A stretch of DNA of 8,010 nucleotides from CAZNQW01 sp964575225 (lineage in GTDB: Bacteria > Chloroflexota > Anaerolineae > JAAYZQ01): assembly GCA_964575225.1 (NCBI GenBank), contig CAZNQW010000185.1, forward strand, positions 1 to 8,010. Direction: 5' to 3'. The notes beneath the pieces were generated by a model. That model did not search any database and had not been told where the DNA came from. It saw only the letters and a program-made list of their open reading frames with translations. How positions within the stretch are numbered: the first letter of the stretch is position 1; every line of letters begins with the position of its first letter. Made by a program: the position numbers and the translations under genes. Positions 1-5,947 of this stretch are shown here, one piece after another.

Positions 1-230
<230 letters not shown>

Positions 231-309
231 ACTACGCAAGCACGCGTACGCGCTGCGCATCCTGTTCAGTTTTTAAGGTGTCAATCCTTAAAAATTACAT
301 AAAAGGTTC
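231..309 (+). other. 23S-5S internal spacer with processing-type hairpin
   Basis: The spacer is short and holds no tRNA. It has a perfect 10-bp palindrome CGCGTACGCG (243-252) and an AT-rich hairpin with a 9-bp perfect stem, TTTTTAAGG (270-278) pairing with CCTTAAAAA (286-294), loop 279-285. The stem is likely an rRNA precursor processing or transcript-structure element. That role is inferred only from its place. Confidence 0.6.
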
Positions 310-427
310 TTTTGGTGACTCTAGCGGAGGGGACACACCCTGCTCCATGCCGAACCAGGCAGTTAAGCCCTCCAGCGCCGATGGTACTTGGGGCGCAGGC
401 CCCTGGGAGAGTAGGTCGTTGCCAGGA
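310..427 (+). rRNA. rrf: 5S ribosomal RNA
   Basis: The conserved 5S core is directly visible: GCGGAGGGGACACACC, CATGCCGAAC, AGTTAAGCCCTCCAGCGCCGA, GGTACTTGGGG and GGGAGAGTAGGTCG in the correct order and spacing. Helix I is formed by TTTGGTGAC (311-319) with GTTGCCAGG (418-426). It continues outward as AAAAGGTTCT (301-310) with AGAACCTTTT (427-436). The mature ends are therefore uncertain by a few bases. It follows 23S directly, as in a standard 16S-23S-5S operon. Confidence 0.97.
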
Positions 428-438
428 GAACCTTTTTT
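427..438 (+). terminator. U-run closing the extended 5S helix
   Basis: The outer helix of the 5S precursor (301-310 with 427-436) leads into six T residues at 433-438, so helix plus U-run could act as a weak intrinsic terminator. The stem encloses the whole 5S, which is unlike a normal compact terminator, so much of this may simply be precursor processing structure. Confidence 0.35.
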
Positions 439-463
439 GTATTTCTGCGTATAGCTAAAAGTA

Positions 464-500
464 GAAAGCCGCGAGCAGGGCGTTTGCTGGCGGCCTTTTC
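464..500 (+). terminator. Intrinsic terminator after the rRNA operon
   Basis: A hairpin is seen: GCCGC (468-472) pairs with GCGGC (490-494), one G-G mismatch follows, then AGCA (474-477) pairs with TGCT (485-488) around a 7-nt loop. AAA precedes the stem and CTTTTC follows it, a layout like the rrnB T1 terminator. It sits 40 nt after 5S and before the next gene, the expected place for the end of the rRNA operon. Only four Ts follow, so strength is uncertain. Confidence 0.5.
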
Positions 501-529
501 TCAGGTCTTGATTCGCAGAAGGAGGTGAC

Positions 530-1029
530 ATGATGTCGGACGAATTCAAAGTGGAGAGCGAGAAAGGCCCGGAGCAGCCCAAGAGCGATCTGGTCCAAGA
601 GCTGCAGATTCTGGGCCAGGAACTTTCGGCAGCCGTCAAGTCGCTGTGGGAGAGCGACGAGAGTCGCCGACTGCGCGAGGACATTGGCGCGGGATTTGTC
701 GAGCTGGGGCACCAGCTCGATTCGGCGGTCAAGTCGGCTCAGGAAAGCGAGGCCACCCGGCAGTTCCAGGGGCAGATCAAAGAAACGGTCGAAAAGGCCN
801 NNNNNNNNNCGGTGACTGGAGTTCAGACGTGTGCTCTTCCGATCTAACCGTCGAAAAAGCCCGGGAGAGCGAACTGGTGGACAAGATCGAAGAAGGCCTC
901 ATCTCGGGCCTTCGCGAACTGAACGTCCAGATCTCCAAACTGGTCGAGTCGTTGGCCGGGCCTCCCTCTCCTACTCAGGAGACGGCGCCCGAACCGGAAG
1001 AGCCCACCCCCGCGGAGGAAGAGCAATGA
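530..1029 (+). CDS. Acidic helical repeat protein of unknown function, broken by an assembly gap
   Basis: The Shine-Dalgarno sequence AAGGAGGTGA (519-528) is near-perfect. ATG occurs at 530 and 533, and the second has the better spacing (7 nt from GGAGG). The left part (to 799) and the right part (847-1029, a different frame) are two halves of one gene separated by 10 Ns and adapter sequence. The protein is hydrophilic, with no signal peptide or membrane segment. It has a ~31-residue repeat: L-x-x-AVKS-x-x-ES at residues 32-42 recurs at 63-73, and a looser copy TVEKARESE follows the gap. This suggests long amphipathic helices, somewhat LEA- or apolipoprotein-like. The C-terminal ~25 residues are Pro/Glu-rich and probably disordered. 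I do not recognise the family. The stop overlaps the next start (ATGA, 1026-1029), so it is probably translated together with the thioesterase. If the 15-bp flanks are one sequence, the protein is about 145 aa. Confidence 0.75.
800..845. other. Assembly gap (10 N) followed by Illumina adapter contamination
   Basis: Positions 800-809 are ten Ns. Positions 812-845 are the 34-nt Illumina TruSeq read-2 adapter, starting GTGACTGGAGTTC and ending GCTCTTCCGATCT. Bases 810-811 are probably the end of the index region. The adapter points into the downstream contig, as expected if a contig end kept untrimmed adapter and was then joined across a nominal gap. It is not part of the genome. It shifts the frame of the surrounding gene and creates a false start codon. 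Confidence 0.97.
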
Positions 1030-1424
1030 GTTTCGAGAACGTGCAGCCCGGACTGGAAGGCCAGGTGGTGGAACTTGTCATCGAAGAGAACACGGCCCGA
1101 CACCTGGGCAGCGGCGGGGTGAGTGTGTTGGCCACACCGCGCATGATCCTGTTGATGGAACGGGCCGGCGTTGCCGCTGTGGACCACCTGCTGCCCGAGG
1201 GGTATCGCACGGTGGGCGCCCATCTCGATGTGAGCCATCTGGCTCCGACGCCGGTGGGACTGACGGTCACCGCCCGCGCCGAATTGATCGAGGTCGACGG
1301 GCGGCGGCTGACGTTTCGCGTCGAGGCGCACGACGGGGTAGAGCTTGTGGGGGAGGGCACCCACCAGCGCTACATTGTCAACGTCGAGCGCTTTGGTCAG
1401 CGGGTGGCCGAAAAAGCCCGGTGA
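1026..1424 (+). CDS. FlK-type hot-dog fold acyl-CoA thioesterase
   Basis: This 132-aa single-domain protein has the length of the fluoroacetyl-CoA-specific thioesterase-like family. It is expected to hydrolyse a small acyl-CoA in the cytoplasm. The family hallmarks are in order: ATPRM at 36-40, the helix MILLMERAGVAAV at 40-52, and VGAHLDVSHLAPTPVG at 63-78. Thr37, Glu45 and His71 match the FlK catalytic Thr42, Glu50 and His76 with the same offset of five residues. The ATG lies in an ATGA overlap with the upstream stop and has GGAGGA (1014-1019) six bases before it, so translation is probably coupled to the helical protein. The substrate is unknown. Most FlK-like proteins are not fluoroacetate enzymes and may clear unwanted acyl-CoAs. 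A terminator follows at 1449. Confidence 0.85.
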   Translation: MSFENVQPGLEGQVVELVIEENTARHLGSGGVSVLATPRMILLMERAGVAAVDHLLPEGYRTVGAHLDVSHLAPTPVGLTVTARAELIEVDGRRLTFRVEAHDGVELVGEGTHQRYIVNVERFGQRVAEKAR

Positions 1425-1427
1425 TCG

Positions 1428-1694
1428 CTAGACGATCGGATATTGAGCAGCCCAGTGGCGAGTGAGAACCCACTGGGCTGTCTTTTTGTGGTAGACAAGC
1501 TCCCAGGTTTCGGGGCCGGGCGTCTGCACCAGAAAGCGGTGGATGGCCTGCCCGTCGTCGGTCTCGATACGTTCCCGGCCCCACGACTCGATGACATGGC
1601 GGCGGTCTTGCCAATAAAAGGCCAGGGGCCACAGCGCTCCATCGGAACGCAATCGGGTCTCTACCTGAACCGGTTCATCGAGGTAGTGGATCAT
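1428..1694 (-). CDS. Small DUF6504-like protein
   Basis: This is an 88-aa soluble protein. It opens with MIHYLDEPVQVETRL and has many aromatic and charged residues (FYWQDRRHVIESWGRE; WELVYHKKTAQWVLTRHW), suggesting a small beta-rich fold. The pattern 'DEPV-x-V, then W/R-rich strands, ending in WxLxR' resembles DUF6504, known to me from Chloroflexota and Actinomycetota, with no known function. The start at 1694 is chosen because AGGAGGGGAGGAAAGG precedes it and because ATGA couples it to the pncC stop (1691-1693). A longer in-frame reading to 1808 would run through pncC and is not credible. It is convergent with the thioesterase, with only 3 bp between the stops, and its last codons contain the terminator of that operon. 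Confidence 0.75.
   Translation of the reverse strand: MIHYLDEPVQVETRLRSDGALWPLAFYWQDRRHVIESWGRERIETDDGQAIHRFLVQTPGPETWELVYHKKTAQWVLTRHWAAQYPIV
1449..1486 (+). terminator. Intrinsic terminator for the thioesterase operon, inside the convergent gene
   Basis: A perfect 10-bp stem AGCCCAGTGG (1449-1458) with CCACTGGGCT (1470-1479), an 11-nt loop, then GTC and five Ts (1482-1486). It is 25 nt past the thioesterase stop and reads on the plus strand. The same bases encode the last part of the minus-strand small protein (around AQWVLTRHWAA). On the minus strand no T-run follows the stem, so the terminator appears one-directional. Confidence 0.8.
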
Positions 1695-2173
1695 CCTTTC
1701 CTCCCCTCCTGCAGATAGGTGAAGAGGAGCTGGATGGCTGCCTCGGCGGAAGAGGTCTTGTTTTCCAGGCGCTCGCCCTGCCACACGTAGCGCTCGCACC
1801 GCTGGCATTGGGGCCCGGCCAGGGCGATGTAGGTCAGCCCCACCGGTTTCTCGGGCGTGCCCCCGCTGGGCCCGGCGATGCCGGTGACCGAGACGCCTAA
1901 ATCGGTGCCCAGGCGTTGCCGCACACCCCTCGCCATCTCCAGGGCCACCTGCTCACTGACCGCTCCATGGCGGACCAGGGTTTCGTGACGGACCCCCAAG
2001 AGTGCTTCCTTTGCCTCGTAGGCATAGGCCACCACGCCGCCCACAAAGTAACCGGAGCTGCCGGATACGTTGGTCAGACGATGGGCCAGCAGCCCACCGG
2101 TGCACGATTCGGCCGTAGCCAGGGTCAGGCCGAGCCGAGAGAGCAGATCGCCCACTTGCTTTTCCAGGGTCAT
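1691..2173 (-). CDS. pncC: Nicotinamide-nucleotide amidohydrolase PncC (CinA C-terminal domain)
   Basis: This 160-aa stand-alone CinA-C protein deamidates nicotinamide mononucleotide to nicotinic acid mononucleotide, recycling the pyridine nucleotide released by DNA ligase and other enzymes. It lacks the N-terminal MoCF-like domain of full CinA. Motifs are clear: AESCTGG at 21-27 with the catalytic Ser23, GGVVAYAYEAKEALLGV at 45-61 with the conserved Tyr and Lys55, and VTGIAGPSGGTPEKPVG at 96-112. Start 2173 is chosen because GGAGGAAGCC stands directly before it. The upstream in-frame ATG at 2191 has no ribosome site and lies within the TATAAT box. The leader would be only about 10 nt. The stop overlaps the small gene downstream (ATGA), so the two form an operon. 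Confidence 0.93.
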   Translation of the reverse strand: MTLEKQVGDLLSRLGLTLATAESCTGGLLAHRLTNVSGSSGYFVGGVVAYAYEAKEALLGVRHETLVRHGAVSEQVALEMARGVRQRLGTDLGVSVTGIAGPSGGTPEKPVGLTYIALAGPQCQRCERYVWQGERLENKTSSAEAAIQLLFTYLQEGRKG

Positions 2174-2189
2174 GGCTTCCTCCCGGGCC

Positions 2190-2220
2190 ATTATAGCACA
2201 AAATGGGACGGGGCGGCCAA
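2190..2220 (-). promoter_or_regulatory. Extended -10 promoter for pncC operon
   Basis: Reading the minus strand, TGCTATAAT (2198-2190) is a perfect TATAAT with the TGn extension. There is no good -35. The nearest is TTGGCC (2220-2215) at 19 bp spacing. The predicted transcript starts near 2183, giving a leader of about 10 nt that consists mainly of the Shine-Dalgarno sequence. Confidence 0.65.
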
Positions 2221-2234
2221 CTGCGGCGCCCGGA

Positions 2235-2263
2235 TAGACAGCCCCCTGGTTTCGTGGTATAAT
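2235..2263 (+). promoter_or_regulatory. Sigma70-type promoter for the glycosyltransferase cluster
   Basis: TAGACA (2235-2240, five of six to consensus), a 17-bp spacer, and TATAAT (2258-2263) with TG at 2255-2256 forming an extended -10. The predicted start is near 2270, leaving a leader of about 50 nt before the GT2 gene. It is divergent from the pncC promoter 40 bp away, so regulation of the two may be linked. Confidence 0.75.
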
Positions 2264-2320
2264 GGCGAGCGTTGCCGGCCGGTTATTATGAGCCGGAAGC
2301 TACGGGAAGGGTGACAATTC

Positions 2321-3277
2321 ATGGACCGCACCAAGAGCATCTCCTTTGTGATCCCGTTGCTCAATGAAGAGGAATCGCTGTCAGAGCTCCACGGGCAGAT
2401 TCGCCAATCCGTGGAGTTGTTGTCATGGGACTATGAGATCATTTTCATCGACGACGGCAGCACCGATGGCTCTCTGGCCATTCTCGAGAACCTGTACGAG
2501 GGCGACCCCGATCACGTGCGCGTGATCCAGTTCCGCCGCAACTTTGGCAAGACGGCGGCCATGACGGCCGGCTTTGCCCACGCGCAGGGCAACATTGTGG
2601 TGACGCTCGATGCCGACCTTCAGGACGATCCCGGCGAGCTGCCCAAGCTCCTGGCCAAGGTGGAAGAAGGCTATGACCTGGTGGTGGGTTGGCGGGCCAA
2701 TCGTCAGGACCCGGCGTCCAAGACCTGGCCGTCCAAGCTGTTCAACGCCGCGGTTTCGTCGCTGACTGGCGTCAAGTTGCACGATTTCAATACAGGATTC
2801 AAGATGTACCGGCGCGAAGTGGTGAAGGACCTGAGGCTGTATGGGGAGCTGCACCGGTTTGTCCCGGTGCTGGCCCATTGGCAGGGTTATCGGGTGGCCG
2901 AAGTGCCCGTCACCCACCATGCCCGCCAATATGGCAAATCGAAATATGGTCTCCGCCGCGTGGCGTGGTTCATAGATTTTCTGAGCGTCCTTTTCTTGAC
3001 CACCTACTTGAAACGCCCCATGCGCCTGTTCGGGATGATGGGCAGCGTGTTTGCCGGATTCGGCTTGTTGATCATGCTGTACCTTGGTGGGGTGTGGCTG
3101 ATAGAGGGGGGCATTGGCTGGCGGCCGCTGCTGTTCTTTGGCACGACGGCGCTGGTGGTGGGTATCCAGTTGATCAGCGTGGGTCTGCTGGGCGAGATGC
3201 TCCGCAACATCACCTTTCGCGCAGAAGAAGAATATTCCATCCGGCGCATTTGGGGGCCGTCGGCCGACCACGCGTAA
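2321..3277 (+). CDS. Membrane-anchored family 2 glycosyltransferase (DPM1/GtrB type)
   Basis: This 318-aa protein probably transfers a sugar from a nucleotide donor to a polyprenyl phosphate at the inner face of the membrane. The GT-A core occupies roughly residues 6-230: FVIPLLNEEESL (9-20), DDGSTDGS (44-51), the metal-binding DADLQDDP (97-104), DFNTGFKMYRR (155-165), and GKSKYG (205-210). Two membrane helices follow at about 236-260 and 270-292, then a basic cytoplasmic tail. This is the layout of polyprenyl-phosphate glucosyl-, mannosyl- and ArnC-type transferases, and the length is normal. GGGAAGGG (2304-2311) lies about 9 nt before the ATG. It is the first gene after the promoter at 2235 and precedes two GT4 genes in the same direction. 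Which sugar it uses cannot be read from sequence. Confidence 0.92.
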   Translation: MDRTKSISFVIPLLNEEESLSELHGQIRQSVELLSWDYEIIFIDDGSTDGSLAILENLYEGDPDHVRVIQFRRNFGKTAAMTAGFAHAQGNIVVTLDADLQDDPGELPKLLAKVEEGYDLVVGWRANRQDPASKTWPSKLFNAAVSSLTGVKLHDFNTGFKMYRREVVKDLRLYGELHRFVPVLAHWQGYRVAEVPVTHHARQYGKSKYGLRRVAWFIDFLSVLFLTTYLKRPMRLFGMMGSVFAGFGLLIMLYLGGVWLIEGGIGWRPLLFFGTTALVVGIQLISVGLLGEMLRNITFRAEEEYSIRRIWGPSADHA

Positions 3278-3373
3278 AGCCAAGTGCGGGTTCGGGTCAG
3301 GGGAGGGCGGACAGGCTTCCCAGGATACCACAGCCCGGCGCGGCGATGTTCTTTCAGGAACCAATAGGCTTGT

Positions 3374-4555
3374 ATGACCAAAGTTCTCGTTTTATCACCC
3401 TGTGATGTGTTCCCGCCGGTGCACGGCAGCAGCATGGCGATCTATCATACGCTCGAGTTCCTGTCCGAGACCAACCGGGTCTCGGCTTTGTTATGTGCGT
3501 TGTACTCGCAACATGGCGAGGTGGATCTGACCAGCCCCAACCTTTCCGTGCGCTACTGCCGCGAATCGGTTCTGGACAAACTGGGCTACAAAGGCCTGCT
3601 GATTAATCCATTCTACTACCGGGCGGGCTGGCAGGCGGCCTGCGAATTCCAGCCCGATGTGATCCAGGCCGAGCTTTTGTGGACGGCTCCGGTGGCCCTT
3701 TGGCTACGCAAAAAGCTGGGTGTGCCGGTGGTCCTGATGCAGGAAAATGTCGAATATCTGAAATTCGTGCGCTTTGGGATGACCAGCCCCTTGCTCAAAG
3801 GGATCAGGAGATTGGAAGGTTGGGCCTGCCGGGCTGCCGACCGGGTGGTGGCCCTTTCGGAGGTCGACCGCGATTTTATGGTCGATCTGTACGGCGTGCC
3901 CTCGGACCGATTTCGCCTGATCCCCCACGGCGTCGATCCCGATCTGTTCGACTATCGAGCCGACGGGGCGGCCGCCGCCCGCCAGAAGCTCGGCCTGGCA
4001 TCGGACGCGCCTTTACTGACCTTTGTCGGCAAGCTGGACTATATCCCGAACGTGCGAGCGGTAGAGTATATCGCGGAGCGCATTGCTCCGGCTGTGTGGG
4101 CGCACTATCCTGAGGCCACCTTTGCGGTGATCGGTCAGGGCGCTGAGGAAATGGCCCACTATTCCCATCCGCGGATCCTGTTCACCGGCTTTGTCGACGC
4201 CCGCAAGGGCGTCCGGCCCAACCTGAGCGATTATCTTTCGGCCTCGGATGTGGTGTTGGTCCCCCTCGATTCCGGCTCGGGGACGCGGCTCAAGATCGTC
4301 GAGGCGGCGTCGAATGGACGGGCAGTGGTGTCGACCCGGATCGGCGCCGAAGGGCAGTCCTTTGTGGACGGTCAAGAGATCCTGCTGACCGATGCGGTGG
4401 ATGGGGCGTTTATGGACGCGACGCTCCGCCTGCTGGACGATCCGGCGTTGCGGGATCGGCTGGGTCGGGCGGCGCGGGCCAGGGTGTTGGCTCAGTACAG
4501 TTGGCGGGCCCAGGTGCGCAAGATGGAGCAGGTGTACGAGGAACTGGACGTGTGA
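3374..4555 (+). CDS. Family 4 glycosyltransferase (GT-B fold)
   Basis: This 393-aa cytoplasmic enzyme is expected to add a sugar from a nucleotide donor to a glycan or lipid acceptor. The N-terminal acceptor domain starts with KVLVLSPCDVFPPVHGSS (3-20) and has QENVEY at 123-128. The linker has ALSEVDRDFM (160-169) and IPHGVDPDLF (183-192). The donor domain follows with LTFVGKLDYIPN (215-226), FAVIGQG (250-256), SASDVVLVPL (289-298), and GTRLKIVEAASNGRAVV (303-319). Glu310 is the second Glu of the EX7E motif. The first is replaced (Ser302). This is seen in GT4 subgroups related to the TIGR03087/Stp1 set. The ATG has only a weak AGG (3366-3368) before it. It follows the GT2 gene after 96 bp with no clear promoter, so it is probably in the same transcript. 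Specificity unknown. Confidence 0.9.
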   Translation: MTKVLVLSPCDVFPPVHGSSMAIYHTLEFLSETNRVSALLCALYSQHGEVDLTSPNLSVRYCRESVLDKLGYKGLLINPFYYRAGWQAACEFQPDVIQAELLWTAPVALWLRKKLGVPVVLMQENVEYLKFVRFGMTSPLLKGIRRLEGWACRAADRVVALSEVDRDFMVDLYGVPSDRFRLIPHGVDPDLFDYRADGAAAARQKLGLASDAPLLTFVGKLDYIPNVRAVEYIAERIAPAVWAHYPEATFAVIGQGAEEMAHYSHPRILFTGFVDARKGVRPNLSDYLSASDVVLVPLDSGSGTRLKIVEAASNGRAVVSTRIGAEGQSFVDGQEILLTDAVDGAFMDATLRLLDDPALRDRLGRAARARVLAQYSWRAQVRKMEQVYEELDV

Positions 4556-4598
4556 ACCTACCTGCGCGCTGCGTGACTTGGATTAAGGAAGGGTAGAA

Positions 4599-5801
4599 TT
4601 GAAAGCACTGGTGGTGATCTTTGAGGAATTGGTACCCATCAGCGGGGGGGGGACGCCGCGGACCTCTAGCATCGTGCGTTCTCTGGCCGAGCAGGGACAC
4701 GAGGTCTATGTGGCGGCCTCCTTTGGCGTGGACGAGGAGCAGGCAAGGCAAGAGCTGGGGGCGGCCGGCGTGCTCTCGCTGGCCGGAGTCAGCCGCATGG
4801 ACCCCCGCAAGATGCGCAAATATGCCCTCACCTATCCGGTGAACATCCTGCGGGTGGCGGCTTTTGCCTGGCGGCTGGGACCCGATGTCATCCTGACCCA
4901 CAATACGGCGGCCGGATTTGCAGCGCTGTTGGGGAAATTGCTGCGGCCCCGCACCGTCACCGTCTGCGACCTGACTGACCTGCTGTTCGAATATCTGGAC
5001 GATTACAAGGGGGGATGGCTCAAGGTGGCGGCCGCGGGCGGGCGCTGGATGGAGCGCACCAGTGTGCGACGTTCCGACCGGATCATTACCATCAGCGGCG
5101 CCATGCGCGATATCCTGGTGGATGACTATGGCGCCCGGCCCGACCGCGTGGACATTGTCCACGACGGGGTCGATACCCGCGTGTTCCACCGCCAGGAAGG
5201 GGACGATTTGCGGCACGAGCACGCGCCCGACGTGGACCATGTGCTCATTTTTCACGGTGTGATCGATCCTCAGGACGGCCCAGAACTCCTCATCGAAGCG
5301 GCGCCCCTCATCCTGGAACGATTCCCGCGAACCTGTTTCTGGATGGTAGGCGATGGTACCGCGGTGCCCGCTCTCAAGGCTCAGGCCGAGGCCGCCCATC
5401 TGTCGGACCGGTTCTTTTTTTCGGGTTGGGTGCGGCAGGGCGATGTGGCCCGCTACATATCGGCCAGTGATCTGGGTTTGGTCATCCTGCCCGACGTCCT
5501 TTCGGCGCGGGGCCGGGTGACCCTCAAGGTGTTCGAGTATTGGGCCTGTGGCGTGCCGGCCATCCTACCCAGGTTGCCCGCTCTGCAAGAAGTCGTCGGC
5601 GACGAGGTGGCGAGCCTGTTCTACACCCCGGGCGATGCCCGGGATCTCGCCAATCGGGTGGGCGAGTTGCTGGCAAACGACGAACGGCGAACCGAAATGG
5701 GCCGTATTGGGCTGCAGCGGGTCCTGAGCGAATTCGAGTGGCGCGCCCTCACCGGCGAGATCGCCCGCCTTTGCGCTCAGTATGTTTCTTCCTCTCGCTG
5801 A
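4599..5801 (+). CDS. Family 4 glycosyltransferase with TTG start and G9 run
   Basis: This 400-aa GT-B enzyme is probably cytoplasmic or membrane-associated. It begins at TTG (4599), supported by AAGGAAGGG (4585-4593). The next in-frame Met is residue 66, far past the conserved N-terminal strand, so TTG is the right start. Domains: glycine loop and start of the acceptor domain, PISGGGTPRTSS (13-24); VTVCDLTDLLFEY (120-132); hinge VHDGVDTRVF (187-196); donor domain FWMVGDGT (247-254), FSGWV (274-278), SASDLGLVILP (288-298), and LKVFEYWACGVPAI (309-322). Glu313 is the conserved donor-binding Glu. The first Glu of EX7E is Gly305. Codons 16-18 are GGG GGG GGG, a nine-G run that could slip and shut the gene off. 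It lies 43 bp after the preceding GT4 with no promoter visible, so it is probably co-transcribed. Confidence 0.9.
   Translation: MKALVVIFEELVPISGGGTPRTSSIVRSLAEQGHEVYVAASFGVDEEQARQELGAAGVLSLAGVSRMDPRKMRKYALTYPVNILRVAAFAWRLGPDVILTHNTAAGFAALLGKLLRPRTVTVCDLTDLLFEYLDDYKGGWLKVAAAGGRWMERTSVRRSDRIITISGAMRDILVDDYGARPDRVDIVHDGVDTRVFHRQEGDDLRHEHAPDVDHVLIFHGVIDPQDGPELLIEAAPLILERFPRTCFWMVGDGTAVPALKAQAEAAHLSDRFFFSGWVRQGDVARYISASDLGLVILPDVLSARGRVTLKVFEYWACGVPAILPRLPALQEVVGDEVASLFYTPGDARDLANRVGELLANDERRTEMGRIGLQRVLSEFEWRALTGEIARLCAQYVSSSR
4644..4652 (+). repeat. G9 homopolymer in the start of the GT4 gene
   Basis: Nine consecutive Gs encode Gly16-Gly18 in the conserved glycine loop. A one-base change in length would shift the frame within the first 20 codons. 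The run is in frame here. It is also compatible with plain GGG glycine codons in a GC-rich genome. Confidence 0.9.
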
Positions 5802-5841
5802 CGACGGGCCTTTCACTCATCGACAACCCCATGGCTTGCCT

Positions 5842-5857
5842 AATCTATTGATAGATT
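5842..5857. promoter_or_regulatory. AT-rich palindrome, possible operator
   Basis: AATCTAT (5842-5848) and ATAGATT (5851-5857) form a perfect inverted repeat around a TG centre, standing out in GC-rich surroundings. Size and symmetry fit a site for a dimeric repressor, but no cognate regulator is in the window. A chance palindrome is possible. Confidence 0.3.
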
Positions 5858-5875
5858 GCGTATGTCCAGGCTCCG

Positions 5876-5947
5876 CGCCCTGTGTCTGCACGGCTGTCCG
5901 TGTCCGCACGACTGTCCGTGTCCGCACGACTGTCCGTGTCCGCACGA
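5876..5947 (+). repeat. 18-bp tandem repeat, three exact copies plus one degenerate
   Basis: The unit CTGTCCGTGTCCGCACGA occurs exactly at 5894-5911, 5912-5929 and 5930-5947. The preceding 18 bases (5876-5893) match at 12 of 18 positions. The copies are directly adjacent with no spacers, so this is not a CRISPR array. The 3' half of the last copy forms one arm of a GC-rich hairpin (5940-5974). Confidence 0.95.

Noticed and set aside
295..732. Minus-strand ORF across 5S rRNA
   Set aside because: It overlaps the 5S gene and the start of the coding gene, has no recognisable protein features, and is Ser/Pro-rich as expected of antisense noise.
831..1424. A 197-codon ORF spanning the adapter and the thioesterase
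   Set aside because: Its start is in the adapter and its first third is an out-of-frame reading of the helical protein. The real thioesterase starts at 1026.
1411..1437. Minus-strand terminator after the small gene (GATCG/CGATC with T5 farther on)
   Set aside because: The stem is only 5 bp and the T-run begins several bases after it, so it is too weak to claim.
2423..3364. Long minus-strand ORF opposite the GT2 gene
   Set aside because: The plus strand has clear GT2 motifs. The antisense frame is His/Gln/Pro-rich with no domain and is a GC-codon shadow.
4410..5399. Long minus-strand ORF opposite the second GT4
   Set aside because: Same reasoning: the plus-strand GT4 motifs are convincing and the antisense product is low-complexity.
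5894..5947. CRISPR array
   Set aside because: The 18-bp repeats are directly adjacent with no spacers and no cas genes nearby.
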